DNA of 64,000 nucleotides, from positions 62,001 to 126,000 of the forward strand of contig NZ_FNHN01000014.1 of the NCBI RefSeq assembly GCF_900103525.1, read 5' to 3'. A program made the position numbers and the translations under genes. Source of the stretch: Bacillus sp. OK048. Its GTDB lineage: Bacteria; Bacillota; Bacilli; Bacillales; Cytobacillaceae. The notes beneath the pieces were generated by a model. The model was not told the origin of the DNA. It ran no database searches and was given only the letters and a program-made list of their open reading frames with translations. This document shows, piece after piece, positions 25,141-35,697 of the stretch; positions within the stretch are counted from its first letter, which is position 1; every line of letters begins with the position of its first letter.

Positions 25141-28100
25141 ATGAAACGAGGACTTTCTATTATTTTGAGTTTATTAATCTTTGTAAACCCACTGGTTCCT
25201 GTGACTAGTGTGCTAGGTGCAGAGATTCAATCAAACAGCACAAGTAATCAACAGCCCGTTGTCATCACGGAGGTTTATCCTGATGACAAATCGAATAGTC
25301 AGATTGAAGGTGCTGGTACGAATGATCTATTTGAATTTATTGAAATCTATAATCATACCAATAGTGAGTTAGATTTTAATCGTCTTTATAAAGTCAGATA
25401 TGATTATGTTTCAAGCATTAAGGATTTATCCGTGACCGCTGCAGATGACAAAACGAATGTAAGTGTCATTATTCCGGCAAACAGTCCAGCCGTCTTATGG
25501 GTGGAGCGCACGAATTCAAACATTACCGGTGCGGCAGCTGCGTTAACAGAAGCAGATTTCAGAGCCTATCATCAAATTCCAGCTGAAGTCCCTGTCTTTA
25601 AACTGCGCGGTCAGGACGGTTTGAATAATATCGACAGAGGATTTTACATTACAAAAAAAGATGATTCGAATGCCATAATTAGTGATGTTCATTATTCTAG
25701 TGTGGATGTTGGAGATGGCTTGAGTTATCAAACTAAAGTTCCGCAAAGCGGTACAACGGTGGATAGTTTTATGAAAAAAAGCCATCCAACTGCAGGGGTT
25801 GTTCAAGCAGAACAGCTTACACCGGCAAACAGTAATTTGCCAAACATCAGCCATCATTCGGTTGGATCTATTCAAGCGGGAACAGATTTTACGGTAACGG
25901 CAACTGTGGAGGATGCAGATGGTGATGAACTTGCTGTTACGTTGTTATATCGTAGCCAGACATCAGAACCGTATAAAGAAGCCGTGATGTCTAAAGCGGA
26001 TCTTGACTATTCCTACACGATCCCAGCCTCCGAAATGAGCGGATCGTCTATTCACTATTACATAGTTGTTAGTGATGGGAAGGAAACTGCACAAACAGAA
26101 GCCTTTTCCGTCGCGATTCTTTCATCTACCCCACCAGATGAAGAGAGTAATCCAAAAGTAAAATATCCTATTCTTTTTACGGAAGTCTATCCGAACGATA
26201 AAGACAATAGTCAAATTAAGGGAGCAGGCTCAAATGATTTATTCGAATTTGTCGAAATTTATAATCATACCGATGAAGAATTAGACTTTAATCGTCTATA
26301 TAAAATCCGCTACGACTGGAGGACGGGTACGAAGGATTTAGCTGTAACCGCTGCGGATGATGCTAGTGATTTGAATGTGAAGATTGCTGCAAACAGTCCA
26401 GCCGTTTTATGGGTGGAACGGACTAGTACTGCCATAACGGGGGATGCGGCTAATTTAAAGGAATCAGATTTTAGAGCCTACCATCAGATTCCTGATCATA
26501 TACCGGTTTATAAAGTACGGAATCAAGATGCACTGCCAAACAGCAGTGACCGGAGCTTCTATATTACAAGTAAAAATGATGATAACAATATTATTAGTGA
26601 AGTAAGGTTTACGGGAGACGACACAGCAGATGGAAAAAGCTTTCACACCCGAGTACCTCGAGAAGGAGTAACCGTTGCGGCATACCTTCGCAAGGCTGAT
26701 CCAACTCCTGGTGTGGTTGCTGCTGAACAGCTTGTTCCATCTTCAAATGCTAAGCCAGTTATTACTCATAATCCTGCAGCTTCGATTCAAATAGGAACAG
26801 ATTATTCCATAGGAGCAGTTGTGGAAGATGCGGACGGGGAAGCATTACATGTAAAAGTATTTTATCGCTTCAATCCCTATGGTGAATTCACAGAAGCGGC
26901 AATGGAAGACAAGTCAAAGGGTAGCTATTCTTATACGATACCCGGTGCATTGGTTTCTGGAGCGGCCATTCACTACTATATTGAAGCAAGTGACAGCGAA
27001 TCAAAGGTTCAATCTGAAAATTATGAAGTGGTTGTAAATAATCCTGAAAATTCCAAACCACCGAAACTATTAATTACCGAAATGACCCCGAATCCGGCAG
27101 GGGATTATCGTAAGGGCAGCGGGAATCAATATGAGTTTATGGAAATATATAATAACTCTAACGAGGTATTGAATTTAAAAGGATATACACTCTTCTACTT
27201 ATATCCTAATAATTCGCCTGCACCTAAAAAATGGACCATTCCTCAGGATACGGCAATCGAGCCATATAGTACTGCGATTATTTGGTTTGCAAAAGAAGCC
27301 GTAGCTGCAGGGTATACAAAAGCAAAAGATTTCAATACTCATTTCAATTCAGCACTGAATGAGAATGATATTATTTTTTATGATAATAAAAATGCTTCAG
27401 ATTTTAACCTACCTAACTCGTTGAATCGTGGTTTTGCTATTTCAAGTTCTGAATCAATCGACGATCTAATTGTCGAGGCATGGTATGATGCATCAAGTGT
27501 TGGCAGCCCAGACCGGATGGTCAACGATATCCGAAATAGTGCTGTCCTTTATAAGTATCCTGAATCAGGTAAAGTAATGGAGCGTACAGGTGCAAGAGCC
27601 TATTCCAATCCAGGCAGCATTGACGAAGGACAAGTTCCTGCAGTAGCTGGCCGGGATGTTGTCTCTCCAATGATTGAACATGATCAGCCCTATTACCAAA
27701 TTCAGGCTGGAAGGGATTATAAGATCACGATTACCAGCCAAGAACAATTGGCAAAAGCAGAATTAGTCTACGGGACGGCTGGAAATGCTTTAACGGATTT
27801 CACGCATCATGCTGCCATGAGCTTAAAAGGGCAAGCGGATGGAAAATACATGTACGAAGCGAATTTGAATATCGCTGAATTGGGTGCCTACCGTTATATG
27901 GTGAATACGGAAGATGCCAGCGGTAATGGTACAAAGGTTCCTTATAATTCTCGCGGAAATCAAATCACGGTTATTGAAGACGAACTGGGAATGGAGTTTC
28001 CTGAATCAGGCTTATCCCTGACTGATGGGGATATGGTTAGCGGCAAGGTTGGTTTATACGCTTATGGAAAAACAGCCCATGATCAGCTGGGCATTTCATT

Positions 28101-30966
28101 AGCCGGGCAAAGACTTGAAACCATCCCAGCGTTACCGGGAAAGGCGAAGTTTGGATTCCAGGCATCAGGGATTGACTATATTTACCAAGCATCTGCTAGC
28201 GCAAAAAATCCCGCAGGTGAGAGAGAATACTTTACTAGAATTCTACCAAGCTATGTGGATGGAGCCTGGTATACCTATGATGTTTCTCCAAGATATTTGA
28301 TTTCTGATCGGATCGTATCGATCCATTCAGGCGGGGAAAATGTCCCTTATGATTTGGATGTTCATGAAGAACATTTTAATAAAACCAATTTTGATGATTT
28401 TGAAGTCATTAACGTTCATCTTGTTTTACCAGATGGAACGATGATCAAGCCTGAAAGTGTTCGTAACTATTTAGGTAATTTACAGCAAACGCTCTTACCT
28501 TATCGGGAAAATGTGTTTTACCCATTAGGTGATGGCAGTGCTCCAACGAATACAAACCTAACAAAGCCGATGAAGAGTGACTTTATTTTTAACATACCAA
28601 AGGAAAAGTTAACGGCAGAATATGCGGAAGTGGATACGACTGCTTTTGTAGATGGAATGTATCAGCTCGTGCTAGACAAAAATGGAGCTCAAGCTGATGC
28701 TACTGCGATTACGATTGATAATACAGATCCAGTGATTGAGGGCATTTCCTACTCAGCCGGGAAGTTGATTACGGAGGGAGCCCGCCTCAAGGGTAAGATG
28801 ACATTTGCTGCTGTTGCAGAGGATCAATTGACTGGTATCTCTAAAGCAGAAGCGACGCTCGATGGAAAAAAGGTTACTTTTCCATATGAAACATCATCAG
28901 CCAAACTGGATGCAGGAAATCATGAATTGCATGTGAATGTTTATGATGGTGCCGGGAATATGTCTTCGTACTCGGTAGCGTTTATGATTGATGCAGAAAC
29001 ACCTGATCTGCCGTCTGAAGTAACGCCTGCTGCTGATGGTGAAAAGGCTGGTAATGATGTTACGTTGAAAGCGAAGGTAACCGATCCAAGCGGCGATAAA
29101 ATGGATGTAACCTTCTACCAAGGAAGCAAGTATGATTTTGCTAGAGGAGATGACATCCAAGGGTTTGGAAATGTGGCGGATCGAGAACCGCCGTTAACGG
29201 TTGCCGCTGCTGGCGAAAATAAATTGAGTGAGGCAGATCAAGCCAAGCTAGCTTTTGAAGATGGCGAATACCTTGTCAATGATTCAACCAGTGGATTCCC
29301 TTATCACCGGTTTGAAGTAACGGTTGAAGATGAATTGACACCAGGGGATAAAGTAGAACTTTATTGGAAAGGGAAGACACTTCCAAATCGTAAGGTCACG
29401 CTTTATGCATGGGATCATCATGCTGGAAAATGGACAGCACTCAAGACAGCCATTGGTGGTGCTGATGAATCTGATATTGTTCTGACTGCCGAAGTGGATA
29501 AGCAAGTGTTCATTAAAGATGGAAAAATTCAAGCCATGGTACAGGACGAAGTGAAAAATGCCAATGCTCCCTTTAGCATGCTATGGTTTACGGATACACA
29601 ATACTATGCCGAGACTTACCATTCTATTTTTGATGGGTTAGGGGATTGGATTGTGGACGAATATAGCAAGGGAACCTTTGAGTATGTGATTCATTCCGGG
29701 GATATTGTGAATGTTGCGAACGATGAGGTTCAATGGGCTGTAGCGGACCGCAACTTGAAAAAATTGGATGATGCCGGTGTCCCATATGGTGTGCTTGCAG
29801 GAAATCATGACAGCATCATCGATGGAATTGACTATACGTATTACCACAAATGGGTGGGTGAACAAAGATATAGTAATAATCCATGGTACGGAGGGTCAAT
29901 GGATAATAACCGCAATCACTATGACCTCATGTCATTTGGCGGTCATGATTTCGTTGTTGTTTATCTTGGTTTTGGGTTAGAAGATACACCTGAAACGATT
30001 GCTTGGGCAAATGAAGTATTACAAAAGCATTCGGATCGAAATGCGATTTTAGTCATGCATGCTTATTTAGAATACAGCGCCACCTTGTCTAAAATGTCGC
30101 AAAATGTGTTCGATCAAATTATTACGCCAAACGAGAATGTGAAAATGGTAATGGGCGGTCATTATCACGGAGTAGCAACACGTGTTTCCGAGATTCCAAA
30201 TCAAGATGGTTCAACGAGAAAAGTATTGGAAATGCTTTCGGATTATCAAGGAGGTCCTAACGGCGGTGATGGATATGTTCGTTTGTTGACATTTAATCCA
30301 GTTGATGAAACAGTTAGCATCCAAACGTATTCGCCTATTTTGGATGATATGAACTTCTTTGATGAACCAGGTGTGGACAGCTTTACGGCGGATTACCAAT
30401 TAACTGATATTAATAAACGTGTGGCCACAGATTATTTCAGTGTTAATGTCTATTCAGATAATGTAATCGGTACAGATAAAAACGTAGCGTCTGGTGATAC
30501 GGCGGCAGCGGAGTGGAAGGGGCTGCAGCCAAACCAAACCTATTACTGGTACATGAACATTACGGATGAAAATGAGGCGGTTAGACGTTCTGAAATTTAC
30601 CGTTTTGCAACGGCGGATTTTGCACCGTCACCAGGAAGCGAACCTGATGATACAGGGGAAAAACCTGGTGATACCGGGAATAAGCCTGATGATACGGGGG
30701 AAAAACCTGGTGATACCGGGACTATGCCAGATCATACAAATAATAAGCCTGGCAGTACCGATCAACCGATAAAAGATACCAATAATGGAACGGCTGACAG
30801 CGTAAGTGTAAAGGAGAAGGGATCTTCTCAAGTCCATGTTTCAAAAAACGGTGATTTGCCAAATACTGCTACAAACCAATATAACTGGCTTGCTGCTGGG
30901 CTGATTCTGATACTAGCAGGTATGGGGATTGGTTTAGTAAGATATGTAAAGAGAAGAAATTCTTAG
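25141..30966 (+). CDS. Giant cell-wall-anchored protein: three lamin-tail domains plus metallophosphoesterase (LPNTA)
   Basis: A 1941-residue surface protein with a signal peptide (cleavage near VLGA). Three lamin-tail domains open with VVITEVYPDD (about 40), ILFTEVYPND (about 343) and LLITEMTPNP (about 642); the first two are near-duplicates. Ig-like modules follow (about 1198 on). The calcineurin-like domain (about 1477-1740) has WFTDTQYY, SGDIV, GNHDS and GGHYHG, the metal-binding set. The tail is a PDDTGEKPGDTG-type repeat, LPNTAT near 1906, a membrane helix and RRNS. Such proteins are likely secreted phosphatases or nucleases; the substrate is unknown. AAGGAGG is 7 nt before ATG. The core resembles that of the third anchored protein. 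Confidence 0.92.
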   Translation: MKRGLSIILSLLIFVNPLVPVTSVLGAEIQSNSTSNQQPVVITEVYPDDKSNSQIEGAGTNDLFEFIEIYNHTNSELDFNRLYKVRYDYVSSIKDLSVTAADDKTNVSVIIPANSPAVLWVERTNSNITGAAAALTEADFRAYHQIPAEVPVFKLRGQDGLNNIDRGFYITKKDDSNAIISDVHYSSVDVGDGLSYQTKVPQSGTTVDSFMKKSHPTAGVVQAEQLTPANSNLPNISHHSVGSIQAGTDFTVTATVEDADGDELAVTLLYRSQTSEPYKEAVMSKADLDYSYTIPASEMSGSSIHYYIVVSDGKETAQTEAFSVAILSSTPPDEESNPKVKYPILFTEVYPNDKDNSQIKGAGSNDLFEFVEIYNHTDEELDFNRLYKIRYDWRTGTKDLAVTAADDASDLNVKIAANSPAVLWVERTSTAITGDAANLKESDFRAYHQIPDHIPVYKVRNQDALPNSSDRSFYITSKNDDNNIISEVRFTGDDTADGKSFHTRVPREGVTVAAYLRKADPTPGVVAAEQLVPSSNAKPVITHNPAASIQIGTDYSIGAVVEDADGEALHVKVFYRFNPYGEFTEAAMEDKSKGSYSYTIPGALVSGAAIHYYIEASDSESKVQSENYEVVVNNPENSKPPKLLITEMTPNPAGDYRKGSGNQYEFMEIYNNSNEVLNLKGYTLFYLYPNNSPAPKKWTIPQDTAIEPYSTAIIWFAKEAVAAGYTKAKDFNTHFNSALNENDIIFYDNKNASDFNLPNSLNRGFAISSSESIDDLIVEAWYDASSVGSPDRMVNDIRNSAVLYKYPESGKVMERTGARAYSNPGSIDEGQVPAVAGRDVVSPMIEHDQPYYQIQAGRDYKITITSQEQLAKAELVYGTAGNALTDFTHHAAMSLKGQADGKYMYEANLNIAELGAYRYMVNTEDASGNGTKVPYNSRGNQITVIEDELGMEFPESGLSLTDGDMVSGKVGLYAYGKTAHDQLGISLAGQRLETIPALPGKAKFGFQASGIDYIYQASASAKNPAGEREYFTRILPSYVDGAWYTYDVSPRYLISDRIVSIHSGGENVPYDLDVHEEHFNKTNFDDFEVINVHLVLPDGTMIKPESVRNYLGNLQQTLLPYRENVFYPLGDGSAPTNTNLTKPMKSDFIFNIPKEKLTAEYAEVDTTAFVDGMYQLVLDKNGAQADATAITIDNTDPVIEGISYSAGKLITEGARLKGKMTFAAVAEDQLTGISKAEATLDGKKVTFPYETSSAKLDAGNHELHVNVYDGAGNMSSYSVAFMIDAETPDLPSEVTPAADGEKAGNDVTLKAKVTDPSGDKMDVTFYQGSKYDFARGDDIQGFGNVADREPPLTVAAAGENKLSEADQAKLAFEDGEYLVNDSTSGFPYHRFEVTVEDELTPGDKVELYWKGKTLPNRKVTLYAWDHHAGKWTALKTAIGGADESDIVLTAEVDKQVFIKDGKIQAMVQDEVKNANAPFSMLWFTDTQYYAETYHSIFDGLGDWIVDEYSKGTFEYVIHSGDIVNVANDEVQWAVADRNLKKLDDAGVPYGVLAGNHDSIIDGIDYTYYHKWVGEQRYSNNPWYGGSMDNNRNHYDLMSFGGHDFVVVYLGFGLEDTPETIAWANEVLQKHSDRNAILVMHAYLEYSATLSKMSQNVFDQIITPNENVKMVMGGHYHGVATRVSEIPNQDGSTRKVLEMLSDYQGGPNGGDGYVRLLTFNPVDETVSIQTYSPILDDMNFFDEPGVDSFTADYQLTDINKRVATDYFSVNVYSDNVIGTDKNVASGDTAAAEWKGLQPNQTYYWYMNITDENEAVRRSEIYRFATADFAPSPGSEPDDTGEKPGDTGNKPDDTGEKPGDTGTMPDHTNNKPGSTDQPIKDTNNGTADSVSVKEKGSSQVHVSKNGDLPNTATNQYNWLAAGLILILAGMGIGLVRYVKRRNS

Positions 30967-30975
30967 GATCATGAA

Positions 30976-31017
30976 TAAAAAAATTGCTCAGGGTATTTTG
31001 AACTCTGAGCAATTTTG
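30976..31017 (+). terminator. Terminator of the LPNTA/lamin-tail gene
   Basis: AAAATTGCTCAGGGT and ACTCTGAGCAATTTT pair around a short loop, 10 nt after the stop. Confidence 0.85.
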
Positions 31018-31162
31018 CATCTATAGGTACCATATTATAGTTCCCTTTTTGATCTCTCTCTTTTTTTTCATTTGATTAAATTGTTTTATAATATTATCTT
31101 AATTTCCGTTTACTTTTCACCAAATTATCGTAAGAACCATTTTAATAATGCCATAAACAGAT

Positions 31163-31207
31163 AAGAATCCATTTTGTCAATTTCCTTTTCAAAATGGATT
31201 CTTTTTA
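31163..31207. terminator. Second strong hairpin
   Basis: AAGAATCCATTTTG and CAAAATGGATTCTT form a perfect 14-bp stem followed by TTTT. It has no gene of its own and lies between the anchored-protein gene and the convergent ROK remnant. It may serve either. Confidence 0.7.
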
Positions 31208-31269
31208 CTTATTGTAAAATACCGGTTTGCGAGGTAATTTTGATTTTGGCACCATGAAACTTTCCGAAA

Positions 31270-31819
31270 TCACTGTACAGCATTTTTTAAAAATCCCTCA
31301 ATCGATATAGCGGAAACGCCGATGGCTGCTGCATGGGTGTTTAGCTCTGAAAAGCTTATTGTTAACCCTTTTTGATGGTATTCCATCGTGTGACGCTTCA
31401 CAAACCTTTTAATTGGATTTTCAATCCAATCCTTTGCCATAATAAGGCGGCTTCCTATTATTATTTGCTCAGGGTTAAAGGAGTGAATGATATTGTTAAT
31501 ACCCACACCGAGGTATTCTCCAATATTGTTAAATAAACGTATCACATCATCGTTTCCATTCTTTGCAAGTTCGATTAACATCTCGATGGTTAGATCCTGT
31601 TCAGCAACATCAGAAGGGATGATTTTTGCGGCTTCTTCCAACAATGCCTGCTCAGATGCATAAAGCTCCCAGCATCCGTTGCTACCGCAGTGGCAAGTTT
31701 TGCCGTCGATATGAACAATCATATGTCCATATTCGCCGGAAAATCCATTTATGCCGGTATATAATTCTCCATTTAAAATGATACCGACACCTATACCAAT
31801 GCCGGCGCTGACATATTAG
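31270..31819 (-). pseudogene. ROK-family repressor/sugar kinase, 5'-truncated remnant
   Basis: The C-terminal half of a ROK protein: SAGIGIGVGIILNGELYTG, GEYGHM, the zinc motif CHCGSNGCWE, and the end block NPEQIIIGSRL. Upstream of SAGIG the frame meets a TAA and the first half of the ROK domain is gone, as is any helix-turn-helix. The segment from ATG 31722 is only the open part of this remnant. The tail resembles xylose/glucose-type regulators. The break coincides with a TGGTGCCAGGCACCA palindrome at 31813-31827. Confidence 0.85.
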
Positions 31820-33213
31820 CTATGGTGCCAGGCACCATCCAGAGAATTTCCATATTAATAATGGCGCTGAACTTTATTTTAGGTTTTGTCTTCCAACTAG
31901 GGAAAGTGAGCATAAAACAAGCGCAGATTTATTAACGGGTTCGGTTGATGGGGAGAAAAGTGCTAAAAACAATGCAAATAACAAACTAATTAACATATGT
32001 TTTAATAGTAAATTAGCAATATGAATGACAAATTAAAACGCTCAGATTTTGAACTGCAGCGTTTTTTGCCGTAATAGTTACCAACCTGATTAAACTAAAG
32101 CTACCCGTTGCTTTAAGTGCATTCCTTCACAAATTGTACGTGGAGTAAACATTTTAGAGATTGTGTTTACCAATAAAAAAGATTGTCATTATGACTAACT
32201 GGCTCTATTTTCGAGTAAAACATTAAAATAACAACACAAAAAGAGTATCAGATCACAAAAATTTCGTTGCCCTTCTTTAATGGGTATTGAAGTGTTTATA
32301 ACCATTTATCCTGTTTTTTTGCATATGAAATTGCTAATTAAAAAGATCAGCAGTCAATTGTCTAATCATGGTCGAACATCAGAATTATTATTGTTGCTGC
32401 CTGTTCATTAGTGAATTGCAAGTTTTTTACCAGTTGTACTCGATAAATCCATCGACACTATTCTACCTAATTTCTACTAGAATCTCTTGATTTATCTACG
32501 TTTATGCCTGTTTTACACAAACGTTTAATTGGCATTGAAACGTGTCGCTCATTATTGATTGCTAGTTTTTATTGATTTTTATTGTAGATGATTATCAAAG
32601 ACTGCGACGTTTCATCGACAATAAATTTTCTGCAAAACTGACATGCGTTCGTTTAACAAAAGGGATTTCCCACATCTAATCAAACGTTTGTGTAGTTATT
32701 TTTGTGTTAACCAAACGTTTGATTAGATCCGCCCTATCCGTTGTTAACTAGGGGTTTGTGTTAATTAGGTGAAGGGAAGTTTGTCGAGAGAGGGATAGGT
32801 AGTAAAGAGTGTAAAGTCCCGTCTGTTTCTAGATCATGGTGCGGTTTTTTAAGTGGTAGTATTAGAAAATAAAGATCGATCCCTGCTTAGCCATAGAAGC
32901 CGCCATCACAACGTACCATTAGAACCATCCTGGTAAGAATTCCTTTTTTACATATACACCTTGGTTGTAATTAAACTCCCTTGGCACCCCTCCTTGCACA
33001 AGTTAGTGCAAAATCAAATATCTTGATATGTTCCCCACGAATTTGAAATGTAAGGTTTAGTGGAAATTGTTAAATCTCTAACCGAGTCAGGACCATGGGG
33101 ACATTGACATTTATTTGTTTTTTAGCATTTTAACTATTACTTTATTAAAAATAGTCCAAACCTCTCCATATAAATTTCATACGATAAAGTAATAAATTAA
33201 GGTGGTGACATTA
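31820..33213. other. Long gene-free, repeat-rich interval
   Basis: About 1.4 kb without a supported gene. It holds the TGGTGCCAGGCACCA palindrome, an AAAACGCT..AGCGTTTT hairpin (32034-32067), and one full copy of the CAAACGTTTG repeat (32515-32820). On the minus strand at 32880-33000 a short coding-like stretch reads GGVPREFNYNQGVYVKKEFL before a stop, probably gene debris. Confidence 0.55.
32515..32820. repeat. Dispersed CAAACGTTTG repeat, full copy A
   Basis: Elements in order: CAAACGTTTAATTGG, AACGTGTCGC, a TTTTTATTGATTTTTATTG stretch, TCGACAATAAATTTTCTGCA, GTTCGTTTAACAAAAGGG, CTAATCAAACGTTTG, AACCAAACGTTTGATTAGAT and GAAGTTTGTCGAGAG. The same order recurs at 53165-53480 with substitutions and small indels. 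Confidence 0.8.
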
Positions 33214-33768
33214 ATGGATCGAATTATTGACTATCAAGCAACACAGCCAGTTAGTAAGGTTGGTCAAATTAGACCCATTCCTATTCCTCATTCTCCACGG
33301 AGAGCCGTATTAGCTAAAATTCGTATTACGATTCCTCAAAGGGATGCTAACCATAATCATGTAGAATTAATTGGGACAGTTGGAGTCCGTGGAGTTACGG
33401 GCACATCTCAACTATTGTTTAAGATCTTCCGTGATGGAAAAGAAATCTTCCGGTCTCAAGAAGGGGTAGAATCAGATCCTACATCAGAAGTAAACTATAT
33501 TGTAACAATACAAGCTATTGATACGAATGTGAGAGGGGGTTCCCACAGCTATCAATTTACAGTCGAAAATAGTACCAAGGGTACTGAAGCAGCTGTGGTA
33601 GGACCTATTTCCTTTAGTGGTTTAGCAATAGCTTCTGGTAAAGATGATGATAACAAACATGATCATGAAAAGGATCATGAAAAGGATCATGAAAAGGATC
33701 ATGATAGAGATCATGAAAAGGATCATGATAGAGATCAAGATAGAAACCGCAGAAGTTGGTTTGAATAG
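33214..33768 (+). CDS. Hypothetical beta-rich protein with His/Asp-rich tail
   Basis: A 184-residue protein of unrecognised family. Residues ~30-145 form a beta-sandwich-like core (LAKIRITIPQRD, VELIGTVGVRGVTG, YIVTIQAIDTNVRGG, VGPISFSGLAIA), reminiscent of small exosporium or spore-surface proteins, but that is inference. The last ~30 residues are HDHEKDHEKDHEKDHDRD-type repeats with seven or more histidines, a likely metal-binding or strongly charged surface tail, coded by near-identical GATCATGAAAAG units. AAGGTGGTG sets the ATG at 33214. A strong terminator follows, so it is monocistronic. Confidence 0.75.
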   Translation: MDRIIDYQATQPVSKVGQIRPIPIPHSPRRAVLAKIRITIPQRDANHNHVELIGTVGVRGVTGTSQLLFKIFRDGKEIFRSQEGVESDPTSEVNYIVTIQAIDTNVRGGSHSYQFTVENSTKGTEAAVVGPISFSGLAIASGKDDDNKHDHEKDHEKDHEKDHDRDHEKDHDRDQDRNRRSWFE

Positions 33769-33807
33769 TCGAAATCTAAGTTTAAATAGTTAGGATAATG
33801 AAATTAA

Positions 33808-33846
33808 GGCCCCTTCAGTGTAGTTTGGCACTGAAGGGGCTTTTTC
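33808..33846 (+). terminator. Terminator of the His/Asp-rich protein gene
   Basis: GGCCCCTTCAGTG and CACTGAAGGGGC form a GC-rich stem around a short loop, followed by TTTTT. Confidence 0.92.
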
Positions 33847-33934
33847 CCATGTGGTGGAGAGCAAAAAGATGTTAAGCCAGGATATTCGCCATGATTATGG
33901 AAGTGGGACCATATTAAACTAATTTCTACTTTTT

Positions 33935-33964
33935 TTGACAAAAAGGGACAAAAAACATTATAAA
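33935..33964 (+). promoter_or_regulatory. SigA-type promoter of the LysM/SH3 gene
   Basis: TTGACA at 33935-33940 and TATAAA at 33959-33964 are separated by 18 nt. The region 33896-33953 is duplicated at 24111-24165 in front of array 2. Confidence 0.6.
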
Positions 33965-33994
33965 CCATCGTATTGTTTATAGGAAATAGTATGG

Positions 33995-35278
33995 ATGACT
34001 TTCAGCTTAGAGAGAATAGGAGAATCGGTAATTTTGACTACAGAGTTATTTTTAAATGGAGAATTAAAGGTAAGCAGGAAAGAAGCGCATGGAAAAAGCA
34101 AGCAACGCAAAAATTCACCAGTTTTCACGTCAAGGATGGAAAAACGGGAATATAACAAGGGCGTAAATCATTTTGATATCCGGAATGTCTTAGATGTTAA
34201 AGGATTCTTAAATGATATTCGTGCCAATTGGAATACATATGTAGCACAGGTGAGCCAATGGATTCAAAAAAATCCAGTAAAAAGATTGGTTGTGACGGGG
34301 ATTTTTACCGTAGTTCTTGGTATTTCTTCGATAACTTCGAGCGCCGCAACTGTGATAGAAGAATATACCTATCAGGTAAGAAGTGGTGAAAAAATTGAAG
34401 CAATCGCTGCGAAACATGGGGTAACAGCAGAAGGAATCTTAAATGCCAATGGGCTAACTTCCATTAATGGAAAGAAAATTCTCTTACCAAAAGTAGAAGA
34501 TCGAATGGTTACCGCCACTGTACTCAATGTTCGAACCCTACCGACCACTGAAAGTAGTATTATCGGAAAATATAAAATAGGTGATGTGGTTAAGGTTGTA
34601 TTCGAAGAAGACGGATGGGCGGGCATTTTAATTAAAGGAAGAGTTTGTTTTGTGAGTGCGAATTATCTTACATCCAAACAAGCGGTTGAATCAAGTCCAG
34701 CTACCAAAACCATGTATGTAACGGCAACATCGTTGAGAGTAAGAGAAGCAGCTTCGACGAAGAGTGCAATTATTGACTCTTTAAAATTAAACGATCATGT
34801 GTCCGTGATATCCGCTTCTAATGGTTGGGCTAAGATTCAATTTAAGGGCAAACTAGCGTTTGTGAGTGAAACCTATTTAACGAAAAATGAACCAAACAAT
34901 ACAAGCAATCCTACAGTGAATAAAACAAACACTTATGTAATTAAAAGCGGTGATACTTTTACCCAAATCGCTAAAAGATTAGGGGTTTCTGTTTCACAGA
35001 TTCAAGAACTAAATCAAGGAGTTGAACCAACAAAGTTGAAAATTGGACAAAACATCAAGATTCCTTCGACTACTGTCAATCAAATGATCATTGAAGCTCA
35101 AATAGGTGGGGTAGATGATAACGGAACGTTTCGGTTTATCACAGAAGAAGGTACAACCTATACTGCAAAAGCATCAGGCAACATGATCAATGAATTATTT
35201 AACCATCAAGGAAAGAAAGCGATACTGACATTGGAAGGGAAGAGAGGTCAACTATTGAACTTAGTATCCCTTCAATAA
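33995..35278 (+). CDS. LysM and SH3b cell-wall-binding protein
   Basis: A 427-residue protein. A hydrophobic segment (VVTGIFTVVLGISSIT, about 97-113) exports or anchors it. Then come LysM 1 (YQVRSGEKIEAIAAKHGV, about 126-166), two SH3b modules (ATVLNVRTLPTTESSIIG, about 172-226; VTATSLRVREAASTKS, about 240-297), LysM 2 (YVIKSGDTFTQIAKRLGV, about 312-356) and a ~60-residue C-terminal module. LysM and bacterial SH3 modules bind peptidoglycan; no lytic domain is present. The basic N-terminal ~90 residues are of unknown use and the start is uncertain: AGGAAA is 9 nt before ATG 33995. A decayed 3' copy lies at 8140-8341. Confidence 0.85.
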   Translation: MTFSLERIGESVILTTELFLNGELKVSRKEAHGKSKQRKNSPVFTSRMEKREYNKGVNHFDIRNVLDVKGFLNDIRANWNTYVAQVSQWIQKNPVKRLVVTGIFTVVLGISSITSSAATVIEEYTYQVRSGEKIEAIAAKHGVTAEGILNANGLTSINGKKILLPKVEDRMVTATVLNVRTLPTTESSIIGKYKIGDVVKVVFEEDGWAGILIKGRVCFVSANYLTSKQAVESSPATKTMYVTATSLRVREAASTKSAIIDSLKLNDHVSVISASNGWAKIQFKGKLAFVSETYLTKNEPNNTSNPTVNKTNTYVIKSGDTFTQIAKRLGVSVSQIQELNQGVEPTKLKIGQNIKIPSTTVNQMIIEAQIGGVDDNGTFRFITEEGTTYTAKASGNMINELFNHQGKKAILTLEGKRGQLLNLVSLQ

Positions 35279-35293
35279 AATAGATATTGGAAT

Positions 35294-35331
35294 TAAGAGG
35301 CCAGTTTCGATAAGAAACCGACCTCTTTTTC
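35294..35331 (+). terminator. Terminator of the LysM/SH3 gene
   Basis: AGAGGCCAGTTTC and GAAACCGACCTCT form a stem around GATAA, followed by TTTTT. Confidence 0.88.
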
Positions 35332-35387
35332 TATGGCCTTTGTAAATTGCTATTTTGATATCTTGCTAATAAGAACCGTTCACTAAA

Positions 35388-35697
35388 GAGAGCGATTGGT
35401 GACCATAATCTTGCGGGAATGGAAAAAGTTGTCACCAACGAGAGCGATTGGTGACCATAATCTTGCAGGAATGGAAAAAGTGGTAACCAAAGAGGGCTGT
35501 TGGTGACCATAATCTTGCTGGAATTAAAAAAGTGGTAACCAAAGAGGGCGATTGGTGACCATAATCTTGCAGGAATTAAAAAAGTGGTAACCAACGAGAG
35601 CTATTGGTACCCATGATCTTGCTGGAATTGAAAAAGTGGTCACCAACGAGGGCTATTGGTGACCATAATCTTGCTGGATTTAAAAAAGTGGTCACCA
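35388..35697 (+). repeat. Tandem array 3: six 52-nt units with GGTNACC palindromes
   Basis: Units start at 35398 and repeat every 52 nt to 35658 without length change. One unit carries GGTACCCATGATCTTG instead of GGTGACCATAATCTTG. The sequence between the LysM/SH3 terminator and the first unit matches that before array 1 (AATAAGAACCGTTCACTAAA). The last GTGGTCACCA runs directly into a TGACAG-type repeat, a junction not found at arrays 1 and 2. Confidence 0.95.

Noticed and set aside
31813-31827. TGGTGCCAGGCACCA as a regulator operator
   Set aside because: A perfect palindrome, but it lies at the break of the ROK remnant with no intact gene to control; it may be a repeat scar.
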